Positions 1-6,403 of a stretch of 6,759 nt of DNA are shown here, piece after piece. Position 1 is the stretch's first letter; every line of letters begins with the position of its first letter. The notes beneath the pieces were generated by a model. The model had not been told where the DNA came from. It saw nothing but the letters and a program-made list of their open reading frames with translations, and did not search any database. The position numbers and the translations under genes were made by a program. Source of the stretch: Acidobacteriaceae bacterium (lineage in GTDB: Bacteria; Acidobacteriota; Terriglobia; Terriglobales; Acidobacteriaceae); contig PLST01000329.1 in NCBI GenBank assembly GCA_003164255.1, forward strand, positions 214 through 6,972, written 5' to 3'.

Positions 1-510
1 CGCATGGAATTTCGCGTACCCAGCCGTGGACTTATCGGCTTGAGGAGCGAGATGCTGACGGAGACGCGTGGAACGATCGTGATGAACGCGCTGTTCGACG
101 GCTACATGCCATACCAGGGCGAAATCCCCCAGCGGCCCACGGGCGCGTTGATTTCTGATCGCCAAGGCACGACCACAACCTATTCATTGAACGGACTGCA
201 GGAGCGCGGGAGCCTGTTCGTGAGCGCAGGCGTTGAAGTCTATGAGGGCATGATCGTTGGTGAGCACTCGCGCGACAACGATCTCGATGTGAATGTGGTC
301 CGCGAAAAGAAGATGACCAACATGCGCGCTTCAAGCGCCGATGAGGCCATCCGGCTGGTGCCGGTGAGGGCTCTCAACCTGGAGCAGGCAATCGAGTTTA
401 TTGCTGAGGATGAAATGGTCGAGGTTACGCCCAAATCGCTGCGGTTGCGGAAGAGAATATTGCAACAGAACCGCCGGCCCAAACGTTGGGAAAAAGGGGA
501 ACAGCAGTAA
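1..510 (+). CDS. typA: TypA/BipA translational GTPase, C-terminal part (5' truncated by window)
   Basis: This is the last 169 residues of TypA (BipA), a ribosome-binding GTPase of the EF-G family that acts in 50S subunit assembly and in growth under stress or cold. The frame is open to the window edge, and the CGC before the first ATG reads as the Arg expected before the conserved EFRVPSRGLIG stretch, so the ATG at 4 is internal and not a start. The visible part covers the end of the EF-G domain V-like region (VPSRGLIGLRSE) and the TypA-specific C-terminal domain: GLQERGSLF, VYEGMIVGEHSRDNDLDVN, KKMTNMRAS, and the closing LEQAIEFIAEDEMVEVTPKSLR and RKR motifs. The E. coli protein is about 600 residues, so about 70 percent lies outside the window, including the GTPase domain. 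It ends in a short basic tail with TAA at 508-510. No obvious terminator follows, and the acetyltransferase gene starts 44 nt downstream on the same strand. Confidence 0.97.
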   Translation, partial: RMEFRVPSRGLIGLRSEMLTETRGTIVMNALFDGYMPYQGEIPQRPTGALISDRQGTTTTYSLNGLQERGSLFVSAGVEVYEGMIVGEHSRDNDLDVNVVREKKMTNMRASSADEAIRLVPVRALNLEQAIEFIAEDEMVEVTPKSLRLRKRILQQNRRPKRWEKGEQQ

Positions 511-554
511 GAGCTGTTTTCGATCCATCCTCAAAGGCGATCCCGGGGCCTTTC

Positions 555-1097
555 ATGAGCCAAACGATCCTTACCGAGCGGCTTCTGCTGAGGCGATGGC
601 GCGACGAAGATCGCCTGCCGTTCAGCAAGATCAATGCCGATCCGCGTGTGATGGAATTCATGCCGGCGTGCCTGTCCCCTGTAGAGTCAGATGCCCTGAT
701 TGCACGCATTGAAGATCATTTCGACGTCAACGGCTTTGGGCCATTCGCGGTTGAATTGTTGGAGAGCAAGTCTCTGGTTGGTTTTGTGGGACTCTTCATT
801 CCGTCCTTCGAGGCTCACTTTATGCCAGCCGTGGAAATCGGCTGGCGTCTCGCGGCTGATCAGTGGAGGCGAGGACTTGCCTGCGAAGGAGCGCGGGCGG
901 TGCTTCGCCAAGGCTTCGAGACGCTTGGCCTTGATAGCGTTGTTTCGTTTACCGTGCCGGCGAATTTACGCTCTCGTCGTGTGATGGAAAAGATCGGAAT
1001 GACTCACGATCCCGCAGATGACTTCGATCATCCCAAATTGCTTGAAGGCCATACGCTTCGACGTCATGTGCTATATCGGCTGAGTTCACCGCGCTAG
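555..1097 (+). CDS. GNAT-family N-acetyltransferase, RimJ/RimL-like
   Basis: A 180-residue protein of the Acetyltransf_3 (RimJ/RimL) branch of the GNAT superfamily, predicted to transfer an acetyl group from acetyl-CoA to an amine; the substrate cannot be read from sequence. It opens with the branch's usual TERLLLRRWRDEDRLPF (about residues 7-23). The central EIGWRLAADQWRRGLACEGARAV has the acetyl-CoA pyrophosphate-binding Q-x-x-G-x-A pattern (QWRRGLA, residues 103-109). VPANLRSRRVMEKIGM (134-149) is motif B, where the Asn and Ser are usually near the active site. The ATG at 555 is chosen because homologues begin just before the TERL motif. A TTG at 486 would add 23 residues unlike the family and overlap typA. 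An AAAGGCGA stretch at 533-540 is a weak and rather distant ribosome site, so co-translation with typA is possible. Its TAG stop overlaps the purK stop on the other strand. Confidence 0.92.
   Translation: MSQTILTERLLLRRWRDEDRLPFSKINADPRVMEFMPACLSPVESDALIARIEDHFDVNGFGPFAVELLESKSLVGFVGLFIPSFEAHFMPAVEIGWRLAADQWRRGLACEGARAVLRQGFETLGLDSVVSFTVPANLRSRRVMEKIGMTHDPADDFDHPKLLEGHTLRRHVLYRLSSPR
1094..1097. other. Shared CTAG palindrome: overlapping stop codons of convergent genes
   Basis: The four bases CTAG hold the TAG stop of the acetyltransferase gene (1095-1097, plus) and the TAG stop of purK (1096-1094, minus). The genes converge with no intergenic space and I see no hairpin with a T-tract at the junction, so transcripts from each side must run into the opposite gene. 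This is seen directly in the sequence; any regulatory effect is inference. Confidence 0.95.
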
Positions 1098-2272
1098 AGA
1101 CGCCGCTTCGCTTCCAGAACCCGGTCCAGCGCTTCCTCTGCAGTCGATCCCGTCGCAGACAAATGTCCCATCTTTCTGCCCGCGCGTGGTGCGTGCTTCT
1201 CATAGAGGTGCAGGCGGACCCCGGGTACAGCAAGCGCGGCGGCAAAGTCCGGTTCGCGATTGAGCCAGACTTCGCCAAGCAGATTGACGATCGCGGCGGG
1301 CGTGATCAACTCGGTTGAACCGAGCGGAAGATTGCAGACAGCACGCACCATTTGTTCGAACTGGCTTGTAACGCATCCGCGTTCACTTTGGTGATAGCTG
1401 TTGTGGGGCCTAGGGGCAAGTTCATTAACGAGCAACCCGCCCTGCCGGGTAACAAAAAGCTCCACGCAAAGCAATCCCTCAATGCCAAGCTTTGCAATGA
1501 TGGCCGCTGCCAGTGCTTCGGCGCGCAGTTCAAGCTCAGCGGGAATGCCGGCTGGCAGCACGCTCCACGACAGGATCTGATTTTCATGGTGATTACGCGC
1601 AGCCGGGTAACTGCGCACCTCGCCAGAAGGATTGCGCGCGGCCATTACGCTGATTTCAAAATCCAGATCGAGGGCCTGTTCAGCCACTGCGGGTCGGGCG
1701 CCAATACTCTGCCACGCCGCATGAACGGACTCTTCAGTAGCAGCTGAGTCAAGGCCGATGCGTGCCTGACCACGTCCGTCGTAGCCGCCGCGCCCGATTT
1801 TCAAGAACACACGTCCGCCCAGCGCCGCAACGGCGTCTTGCAATTCCGCGTCGCTGCGCACAACTCGAAACGGGCCGACAGGAAAACCAGCATCTGCGAG
1901 CCATGTCTTTTGGAGGATCTTGTCCTGGATGATGCGGATCGGTTCCACGCCCGGTCGCAGTGGCGCGATGCGCGCAACCTGTTCGAGTGCGTCCACGCCA
2001 ATCTGTTCAATTTCGAGCGTGACGGCATCCGCTCCGGTAGCCAACCGACGCGCCGCATCAACATCGTCCCATCTCCCGACGATGGACTCATCCACGACGT
2101 GGCTTGCTGGACACCTTTGTTCAGGGTCCATGACGCGCACGTGATAGCCCATGGTGCGCGCGGCCATTGCCGTCATGCGCCCCAACTGCCCGCCGCCCAG
2201 AATCGCCAGGAGTCCGCCTGGCCGGATGATCGTTGGCGGTTTTGCCTCAATTGATTCGGGAACGCCGCTCAC
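1094..2272 (-). CDS. purK: N5-carboxyaminoimidazole ribonucleotide synthase (PurK)
   Basis: PurK is an ATP-grasp enzyme of cytoplasmic de novo purine synthesis. It uses ATP and bicarbonate to carboxylate AIR to N5-CAIR, the substrate of PurE. Visible landmarks are the N-terminal nucleotide-fold GGGQLGRM (residues 26-33), VTLEIEQIG (84-92), the ATP-grasp RGGYDGRGQ (161-169), the central-domain EISVMAAR, and the metal/ATP-site CVELFV followed by VNELAPRPHNS (about 269-292), then GRKMGHL near the C-terminus. At 392 residues it is longer than E. coli PurK (about 355), mostly through about 20 extra N-terminal residues. The GTG at 2272 is supported by GAGGAG 8 nt upstream and by a GTGA overlap with the purE stop, which implies translational coupling. 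The usual HNSGH is HNSYH here, a variant I associate with acidobacterial-type PurK from memory. Key motifs are intact, so it should be active. Confidence 0.97.
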   Translation of the reverse strand: MSGVPESIEAKPPTIIRPGGLLAILGGGQLGRMTAMAARTMGYHVRVMDPEQRCPASHVVDESIVGRWDDVDAARRLATGADAVTLEIEQIGVDALEQVARIAPLRPGVEPIRIIQDKILQKTWLADAGFPVGPFRVVRSDAELQDAVAALGGRVFLKIGRGGYDGRGQARIGLDSAATEESVHAAWQSIGARPAVAEQALDLDFEISVMAARNPSGEVRSYPAARNHHENQILSWSVLPAGIPAELELRAEALAAAIIAKLGIEGLLCVELFVTRQGGLLVNELAPRPHNSYHQSERGCVTSQFEQMVRAVCNLPLGSTELITPAAIVNLLGEVWLNREPDFAAALAVPGVRLHLYEKHAPRAGRKMGHLSATGSTAEEALDRVLEAKRRL

Positions 2273-2772
2273 CCCGGCTGCTCCTCAGAAATCGTTTGAC
2301 TAAGCACTTCCTGTGTGCGAGCTGAGCGCCAGGCCGAAAGCCGATCCCAGAGGGCGGCATCCGTTCCAGCCAGAATCTCGGCAGCGAGCAATGCTGCATT
2401 GGCCGCTCCTGCTTTGCCAATAGCCAGCGTTCCAACAGGCACGCCCTTGGGCATTTGCACGATTGACAGAAGTGAGTCCATTCCGTTCAGCTGTGTCGCC
2501 GCCACTGGCACTCCCAGAACTGGAACCAATGTCTTGGCCGCCAACATGCCAGGCAGGTGCGCCGCGCCGCCGGCTCCGGCGATGATTACGCGCAGTCCCC
2601 GTTCCCGAGCCGTCCCGGCGTACTCAAACAGCCAATCTGGCGTCCGATGCGCACTCACGACCTTTGCTTCACACGGAATATTCAGGAGGCGCAGGATTTC
2701 GACGGCCGCCGAGAGCACTTCGTAGTCGCTCTTGCTGCCCATCACTACGCCCACTAACGGCTTTTCATTCAT
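2269..2772 (-). CDS. purE: N5-carboxyaminoimidazole ribonucleotide mutase (PurE, class I)
   Basis: PurE moves the carboxylate of N5-CAIR to carbon 4 to give CAIR, the step after PurK in purine synthesis. The 167-residue length is normal for a class I (bacterial) PurE subunit, which works as an octamer. Signature motifs are all present: MGSKSD (11-16), SAHRTP (40-45) carrying the conserved catalytic His42, AGAGGAAHLPGM (65-76), and LNGMDSLLSIVQMPKGVPV (95-113). Adjacent purK fits class I, since class II enzymes work directly on AIR with CO2 and do not need PurK. The start is the ATG at 2772, which places MGSKSD at its usual depth. No Shine-Dalgarno sequence precedes it; instead a TATAAT lies 7 nt upstream, suggesting a leaderless message. 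The stop TGA overlaps the purK GTG by 4 nt. Confidence 0.98.
   Translation of the reverse strand: MNEKPLVGVVMGSKSDYEVLSAAVEILRLLNIPCEAKVVSAHRTPDWLFEYAGTARERGLRVIIAGAGGAAHLPGMLAAKTLVPVLGVPVAATQLNGMDSLLSIVQMPKGVPVGTLAIGKAGAANAALLAAEILAGTDAALWDRLSAWRSARTQEVLSQTISEEQPG
2281..2286 (-). promoter_or_regulatory. Ribosome binding site of purK
   Basis: On the minus strand GAGGAG lies 8 nt before the GTG at 2272, within the end of purE. It is a strong, well-spaced Shine-Dalgarno sequence. It decides the non-ATG start of purK and means purK can be loaded independently as well as by coupling to purE. Confidence 0.85.
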
Positions 2773-2779
2773 AGGGGTG

Positions 2780-2785
2780 ATTATA
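2780..2785 (-). promoter_or_regulatory. Candidate -10 box (TATAAT) for purEK, probably leaderless
   Basis: A perfect sigma-70 TATAAT on the minus strand ends 7 nt before the purE ATG (spacer CACCCCT). Transcription normally starts about 7 nt after the -10 box, which falls at or next to the A of the ATG, so the mRNA would have little or no leader. This agrees with the lack of a Shine-Dalgarno sequence. The -35 side is poor: with a 17-nt spacer the hexamer would be CATTAA at 2803-2808, overlapping the stop of the upstream gene. No extended -10 TG is present. The promoter call is inference from one good hexamer and its position. Confidence 0.5.
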
Positions 2786-2802
2786 CGAGGCGGCCCCAGC
2801 CG

Positions 2803-3030
2803 TTAATGACGATGCCAGGTCTCGAGGGCCACTTCAATGACCGCAATGACCACGCTCGCCGCGGCCAGGAACCCTTTCGCGCGTTGCCAGTTCTGCTCGT
2901 GGCGCTCCAGGCGCCGTTCGAGCTCTGCGATGCGCCCACCGTTGCCGTCGCCCATCAGGCCGGTCATCTGCGTCTTCAATACGCTCAGATCGCTGAGCAC
3001 CTGTGCTTCGAATTCATTCATCATCCGCAT
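2803..3030 (-). CDS. Small coiled-coil protein with one C-terminal membrane segment (holin/XhlA-like architecture)
   Basis: A 75-residue protein with two parts. Residues 6-50 are polar and heptad-like (DLSVLKTQMTGLM, then RIAELERRLERHEQNWQRAK), consistent with a helical coiled coil. Residues 52-70 (about GFLAAASVVIAVIEVALET) form one hydrophobic helix, followed by a short basic end. Small coiled-coil plus transmembrane proteins of this plan, such as XhlA-type proteins, sit near the end of many phage tail clusters and help with lysis or membrane association, but I recognise no specific family here. The ATG at 3030 is chosen because GGAG lies 8 nt upstream. ATGs at 3024 and 3021 are alternatives, and the frame is open upstream to 3147, but that part overlaps the hub gene and has no visible ribosome site. 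It follows the tail hub gene by 43 nt and ends 30 nt before purE. Confidence 0.65.
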   Translation of the reverse strand: MRMMNEFEAQVLSDLSVLKTQMTGLMGDGNGGRIAELERRLERHEQNWQRAKGFLAAASVVIAVIEVALETWHRH

Positions 3031-3038
3031 CCGCAGGA

Positions 3039-3042
3039 CTCC
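3039..3042 (-). promoter_or_regulatory. Ribosome binding site deciding the start of the 75-aa protein
   Basis: GGAG (within TGGAGT) on the minus strand lies 8 nt before the ATG at 3030. It supports the short 75-residue form rather than a 114-residue form starting inside the upstream gene. Confidence 0.6.
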
Positions 3043-3054
3043 ATTCGTCCATTT

Positions 3055-3073
3055 GCTCACAAAAAAGTGCAGC
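3055..3073 (-). other. Small imperfect hairpin right after the tail hub stop codon
   Basis: Directly after the TAA of the 771-aa gene the minus strand reads GCTGCAC, then six T, then GTGAGC. The arms pair as GCT-CAC with GTG-AGC (6 bp, one bulged G), with the T run as the loop. It is short, and the T run is in the loop rather than after the stem, so it is not a standard intrinsic terminator. It could be chance, a weak transcript-processing site, or part of the ribosome-loading context of the next gene. Confidence 0.25.
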
Positions 3074-5389
3074 TTATGAACCCAGCGGCAAGTTGATGAA
3101 TAATGCCGTTGAGAACTCCGAGTAATTAGGGGGTGTCGAGTCGTCATACATCCTTATATAGAAACGATCGTTGGCCGACTCTCTCGCGAACGTGAGGTTT
3201 GGCAAGCTTGCCCTTGCCACCAATCCAGGATCCTCTCCTGGCATGAAAGCAGAGTCTCGTGTTCGAATTTCAAAACCGCCGCCACTTGGCGGGGTTATTC
3301 CCGTGCTGATCCCGACTGTGCTTCCATTCAGTGTTGTTACCGTCATACTGGTCAAATTTGCGAGCACATTTGGAGCAATTGGCGCCGGCAACCAGGTATC
3401 TTCAGGAACCGTTAAGCTGGTCTTGATGGCGAGATCCTCGGCCCAGTCGTTGGCAAATGCAATTGCATAGTCCACAAGGTCTGGGCAACTCGCGCTGTAA
3501 GTCACCTTCACTGTGCGAACAACGACCTGAGCGTTAAGGTCAGCCGAGGGTGCGTTCAAAAGCAGCGCGTCGCCCGGCCACACATCAGCAGCAAAGCTGG
3601 CCCGCGATCCTGCGTAATTCCCGCTCCAAAGTGCACTGACCCCCGCTGCTGTCTGCTCCATCATTAGCGCCGCATTGCGACAGTCTGCAGAGCAACGCGC
3701 CGGCGGATCAATGACCGAACCTATCCACGTTGCTACCGATGGCAACCCTGCTTGCGACAATGACTGCTGGCTCGCCGCATTCACCTGGCGACCCACAGCT
3801 CTGCCAACGGTCCGGTAATTTACCGCGATCTGCTCTCCCGCCACGGGCGCAAATCCCGTGTAGAACACAACCTTTCCCGTGCGCTCAAGATGACACTCGG
3901 CGGCTTCAGCCGTTGTCCCAAGCCGACGCGTATAGGGGGCGCCGCTGGGAGGTGTGCTCACGACCCAGCCAGAGCCAAGATTCGTCAAGTTGAACGCGCG
4001 CATACTTCCAGAAAGATTCAGGCTGCTGGCGACTACAACTGTGCATACGCCAGGCATGTTTGCGATTGAGCCGTCGTAAAGAATAACTGGAATTGAACCC
4101 ACTCCGTTAGCGAACTGCTGGACCTCAAGTTGTAGCTTCCCTGGGCCCAAATTCCATTCACCGCCCGCGGAGATCTGACCGCTGTCTCCGCAGGACCGAT
4201 AGATCGCCAATGCCCTGAAGCTTTCCGGGCAATGTGCTCTTATGCGGAGCGTGTACTGGTTGGCTGGGTTAATAGCGATTGTCGTGCCGGCACGGGTTCC
4301 CTGGATCAATGGCTGTAGACTTACGGCGCCAGTTCCCTGCTGTGCGCTCACTTGAAAACCCACGGTACAGCCGGCCGATTCCGCCCCTCCGTCAAAGAGG
4401 CCGGCTAGAATGCCGGCGCTGCCGGGGGAGAGCGTTACACCAACTGCTTCAAGCAACAGCGTCCCGCCCATTTCAACTGGGTCCAGCCAGCTAAGCACCG
4501 TCTGTCCATCGATCCCATTGCCGCCGCTCATCGCCAGCCCCCCAGCTCCAAGCGACAAATAGCCCTGCCCTCCGGTTTCGCTCCAGACGTGCGGATCGAT
4601 CATCGACTCGTTGAAGAGCTCGCTTATGATCGTGGACTTCGATGCGGCAGGGAAATACGGGTCTTCGGCAAGATAAAACTGGGTTGTCAGACCGTCGCCC
4701 TGAAAATACTCGGTGACATAGGCAACTGGCTCAAGCGCTCCGCAAACAGTAACGTCGTTTGTCAATGCGCGTTTTACGCTTGCGGTAAGCGTCAGATTTG
4801 CCAGGCTCAGGCTGCCGTCACTCTCATTGAGAGCGTGCACTATCGATTGCACAGGAGAAAGGGTGAGCGCTCCATTCAATGCGCGATATGCGGCACGTGC
4901 CTGGTTTGCAACGTGTCCGGCGCTCTTGCTCCACGGTGCACCAGGGCTTGGAACAAAGTTACTCACCGTTGCCCCGAGCGAGAGTCCCCGTGTCAGCAGT
5001 GCTGTTGATCCACTGTGCGTCACTAGCGAAGCCACCAATGCCCCCGCGGCCACACCTGTTGCCCCAGTGCTCGGAGGCATAAGTAATTGGTCGAGCAAGA
5101 TCTCATCACTCACAGCCTGAATCGCTGTCCGGTAGCGAGGACCTTCGAGCCCCATTCCGGCGTATTCAGGAAGAGGACTCACCGCGATATAGCCAGTGAA
5201 GTAGGGTGTGCCGTCGTCGCCGGTTACTGCCACGGATTGATTGCGCGAAGGTGTAGCCAGGCTTCCGTTGGCTGGCAAGCACAGCCATAGCTGACATATT
5301 GAGGGTTCGTTTAATTTGCGCTCAATGGTAAGCGGATGAGCCGCGTCGAGTGCGGCAGAGTAGTTCTGTCCTTGGATCGTGATCTTCAT
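3074..5389 (-). CDS. Phage tail hub/tip-like modular protein (putative baseplate hub with inserted lectin-like domain)
   Basis: A 771-residue protein that I read as a tail hub or tip component, from its layout and neighbours rather than a diagnostic motif. Residues 1-120 look like the first hub domain: an early beta-rich part, a YFTGYIAVSPLPE strand pair, then YRTAIQAVSDEILLDQL. Residues 540-660 look like a second hub part, with an AADVWPGDALLL turn, VVVRTVKVTYS, and an FANDWAEDLA end. Between them, roughly 226-500, is a separate Gly/Ser-rich beta region: it opens with YFQGDGLTTQFYL, includes AGGLAMSGGNGIDGQ and a YTLRIRAHCPESFRA strand, and resembles concanavalin/laminin-G-like sugar-binding folds. 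Residues 670-771 resemble a fibronectin type III-like tail-tip domain. There are 11 cysteines and no signal peptide or membrane segment. The ATG at 5389 has AGAGAG 5 nt upstream. It lies 39 nt after the tube-like gene and 43 nt before the small membrane protein. Confidence 0.6.
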   Translation of the reverse strand: MKITIQGQNYSAALDAAHPLTIERKLNEPSICQLWLCLPANGSLATPSRNQSVAVTGDDGTPYFTGYIAVSPLPEYAGMGLEGPRYRTAIQAVSDEILLDQLLMPPSTGATGVAAGALVASLVTHSGSTALLTRGLSLGATVSNFVPSPGAPWSKSAGHVANQARAAYRALNGALTLSPVQSIVHALNESDGSLSLANLTLTASVKRALTNDVTVCGALEPVAYVTEYFQGDGLTTQFYLAEDPYFPAASKSTIISELFNESMIDPHVWSETGGQGYLSLGAGGLAMSGGNGIDGQTVLSWLDPVEMGGTLLLEAVGVTLSPGSAGILAGLFDGGAESAGCTVGFQVSAQQGTGAVSLQPLIQGTRAGTTIAINPANQYTLRIRAHCPESFRALAIYRSCGDSGQISAGGEWNLGPGKLQLEVQQFANGVGSIPVILYDGSIANMPGVCTVVVASSLNLSGSMRAFNLTNLGSGWVVSTPPSGAPYTRRLGTTAEAAECHLERTGKVVFYTGFAPVAGEQIAVNYRTVGRAVGRQVNAASQQSLSQAGLPSVATWIGSVIDPPARCSADCRNAALMMEQTAAGVSALWSGNYAGSRASFAADVWPGDALLLNAPSADLNAQVVVRTVKVTYSASCPDLVDYAIAFANDWAEDLAIKTSLTVPEDTWLPAPIAPNVLANLTSMTVTTLNGSTVGISTGITPPSGGGFEIRTRDSAFMPGEDPGLVARASLPNLTFARESANDRFYIRMYDDSTPPNYSEFSTALFINLPLGS

Positions 5390-5394
5390 GAAAT

Positions 5395-5400
5395 CTCTCT
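5395..5400 (-). promoter_or_regulatory. Ribosome binding site of the tail hub-like gene
   Basis: AGAGAG on the minus strand, 5 nt before the ATG at 5389. It is a purine-rich, acceptable Shine-Dalgarno sequence that supports this start. The rest of the 39-nt gap (5390-5428) shows no hairpin or promoter hexamers. Confidence 0.5.
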
Positions 5401-5428
5401 AACGGAATAACTCATCGCGTCTTGTGGC

Positions 5429-6403
5429 CTAAACAAGCGCATTGGTTGCGGGCAGAAAGCTGCGATAACATACCACCCGTTCCCCATCCAATGGATCGGT
5501 AACAGGTAGCGCCAAGAAATGTCCGTTAAGGAACACTTTGGATTGCCCGCTCTTGTTCTTTGCATCCAGTGGGATTAGCGATTCCTCCGCACCGATCGCT
5601 GTTTGCAGTCGTGGGTAGTGATAAAAGATCCGTTCCCCCTGGCTGCCCTGCAGGACAAAAAGCCCAGACCACTCCTGGTAAAAGCTGCCGCCTTCTCGAT
5701 CGACAAACCCAGTCGCTGCCTGGAGTTTTGCGCCCAATGCCGGCGTACCGCCCGGTAACGGCTCGGCCAAAGTCAGCCCGGTCTGGCTCACCTGAGAAAC
5801 CAGTGCAACATTGAAGGTGACCCGTCGAATGTAGTCCACATCCGTCAGGGCTTGCCGCACAAACGCACCCGCAACCGGTGTCCCCACAAATCCGGTTTGT
5901 CCTGTGTAGTCCACATCGAGCGCGACCATTGAGCCCGGCGTAAATCGAGCCGCATCGGCGCTCGTCAGCAAAATGGATGTCGCGGTCGATCCGGTTTGCG
6001 GAGAAACTGCTGTCGCTGCCTGTGCACCATCGGCTGATGGAGCGGCACCGCTCGCCGTCGCCAGCAGATTCATGTGTTGCGATCCGGTGGCCAGCGCCAT
6101 GGTCAGCTTGGTCCAGCTTAGAAACTGCAGACTGACCTGTGCCCCGAGAGTCTCCCGGACCTGTTCCAGGGGCGCTGCTGGAATGCCCGTCAGCAGCGGC
6201 GACGACTTGCTCGTTGCCTTCCGCGAGAAATCCTCGATCCACCCCAGGCTGATCCATGGCGCCGGGGGAGCATCCAGATTGAATCCTCCTTGCTCTGCAG
6301 GATCGAATAGGGTCGGTGTTTGCGCTGCGCGATTCACGGGTGCAAAGTATCCTCGAATCCGCCGCGCCACAGGCGCAGGAGCCGAAAACCAATTGTTTGC
6401 CAT
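5429..6403 (-). CDS. Probable phage major tail tube-like protein
   Basis: A protein of about 324 residues that I read as a tail tube subunit of a long-tailed phage or tail-like particle. The N-terminal third has the layout I associate with such proteins: WISLGWIEDFSRKA (about 50-63), LLTGIPAAPLEQVRE, then VSLQFLSWTKLTMALATGSQHMNLL (about 90-115). The C-terminal third (about 232-324) returns to conserved-looking beta structure, with EWSGLFVLQG, IFYHYPRLQTAIGAEESLIPL, and a GERVVCYRSFLP end. Between them lies an Ala/Ser/Thr-rich linker and an extra beta region (about 117-230) that could be a surface-decorating insertion. ATG at 6403 shares TGATG with the stop of the upstream gene. A GTG at 6406 gives one extra residue and a GTGA overlap, and is better spaced (8 nt rather than 11) from AGGAG at 6415-6419, so either start may be used. 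Other structural roles are possible. Confidence 0.55.
   Translation of the reverse strand: MANNWFSAPAPVARRIRGYFAPVNRAAQTPTLFDPAEQGGFNLDAPPAPWISLGWIEDFSRKATSKSSPLLTGIPAAPLEQVRETLGAQVSLQFLSWTKLTMALATGSQHMNLLATASGAAPSADGAQAATAVSPQTGSTATSILLTSADAARFTPGSMVALDVDYTGQTGFVGTPVAGAFVRQALTDVDYIRRVTFNVALVSQVSQTGLTLAEPLPGGTPALGAKLQAATGFVDREGGSFYQEWSGLFVLQGSQGERIFYHYPRLQTAIGAEESLIPLDAKNKSGQSKVFLNGHFLALPVTDPLDGERVVCYRSFLPATNALV

Noticed and set aside
486..554. TTG start for the acetyltransferase adding 23 residues
   Set aside because: The added residues do not resemble the family N-terminus and would overlap the end of typA; the ATG at 555 places the TERLLLRRW motif at the usual depth.
1352..2254. Plus-strand open frames of 131 and 138 codons antisense to purK
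   Set aside because: Both lie wholly opposite a clear purK with intact motifs, their translations show no recognisable pattern, and no ribosome sites are apparent.
2786..2802. CGGC-TGGG-GCCG hairpin between the small membrane gene and purE as a terminator
   Set aside because: The stem is only 4 bp and is followed by CCTCG rather than a T run, so it does not meet the pattern of an intrinsic terminator.
3031..3147. Longer 114-codon form of the small membrane protein, or a frameshift fusion of it to the 771-aa protein
   Set aside because: The extra N-terminal part overlaps the hub gene, has no ribosome site and reads as Arg/His/Ser-rich noise. I saw no slippery heptamer before the hub stop codon to support frameshifting; the T run is after the stop.
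5526..6392. 288-codon open frame on the same strand inside the tail tube-like gene
   Set aside because: It overlaps the tube-like gene almost completely in another frame, is rich in Cys, Ser, Arg and Gly without domain-like patterning, and has no ribosome site of its own. It is most likely a shadow of a GC-rich coding frame.
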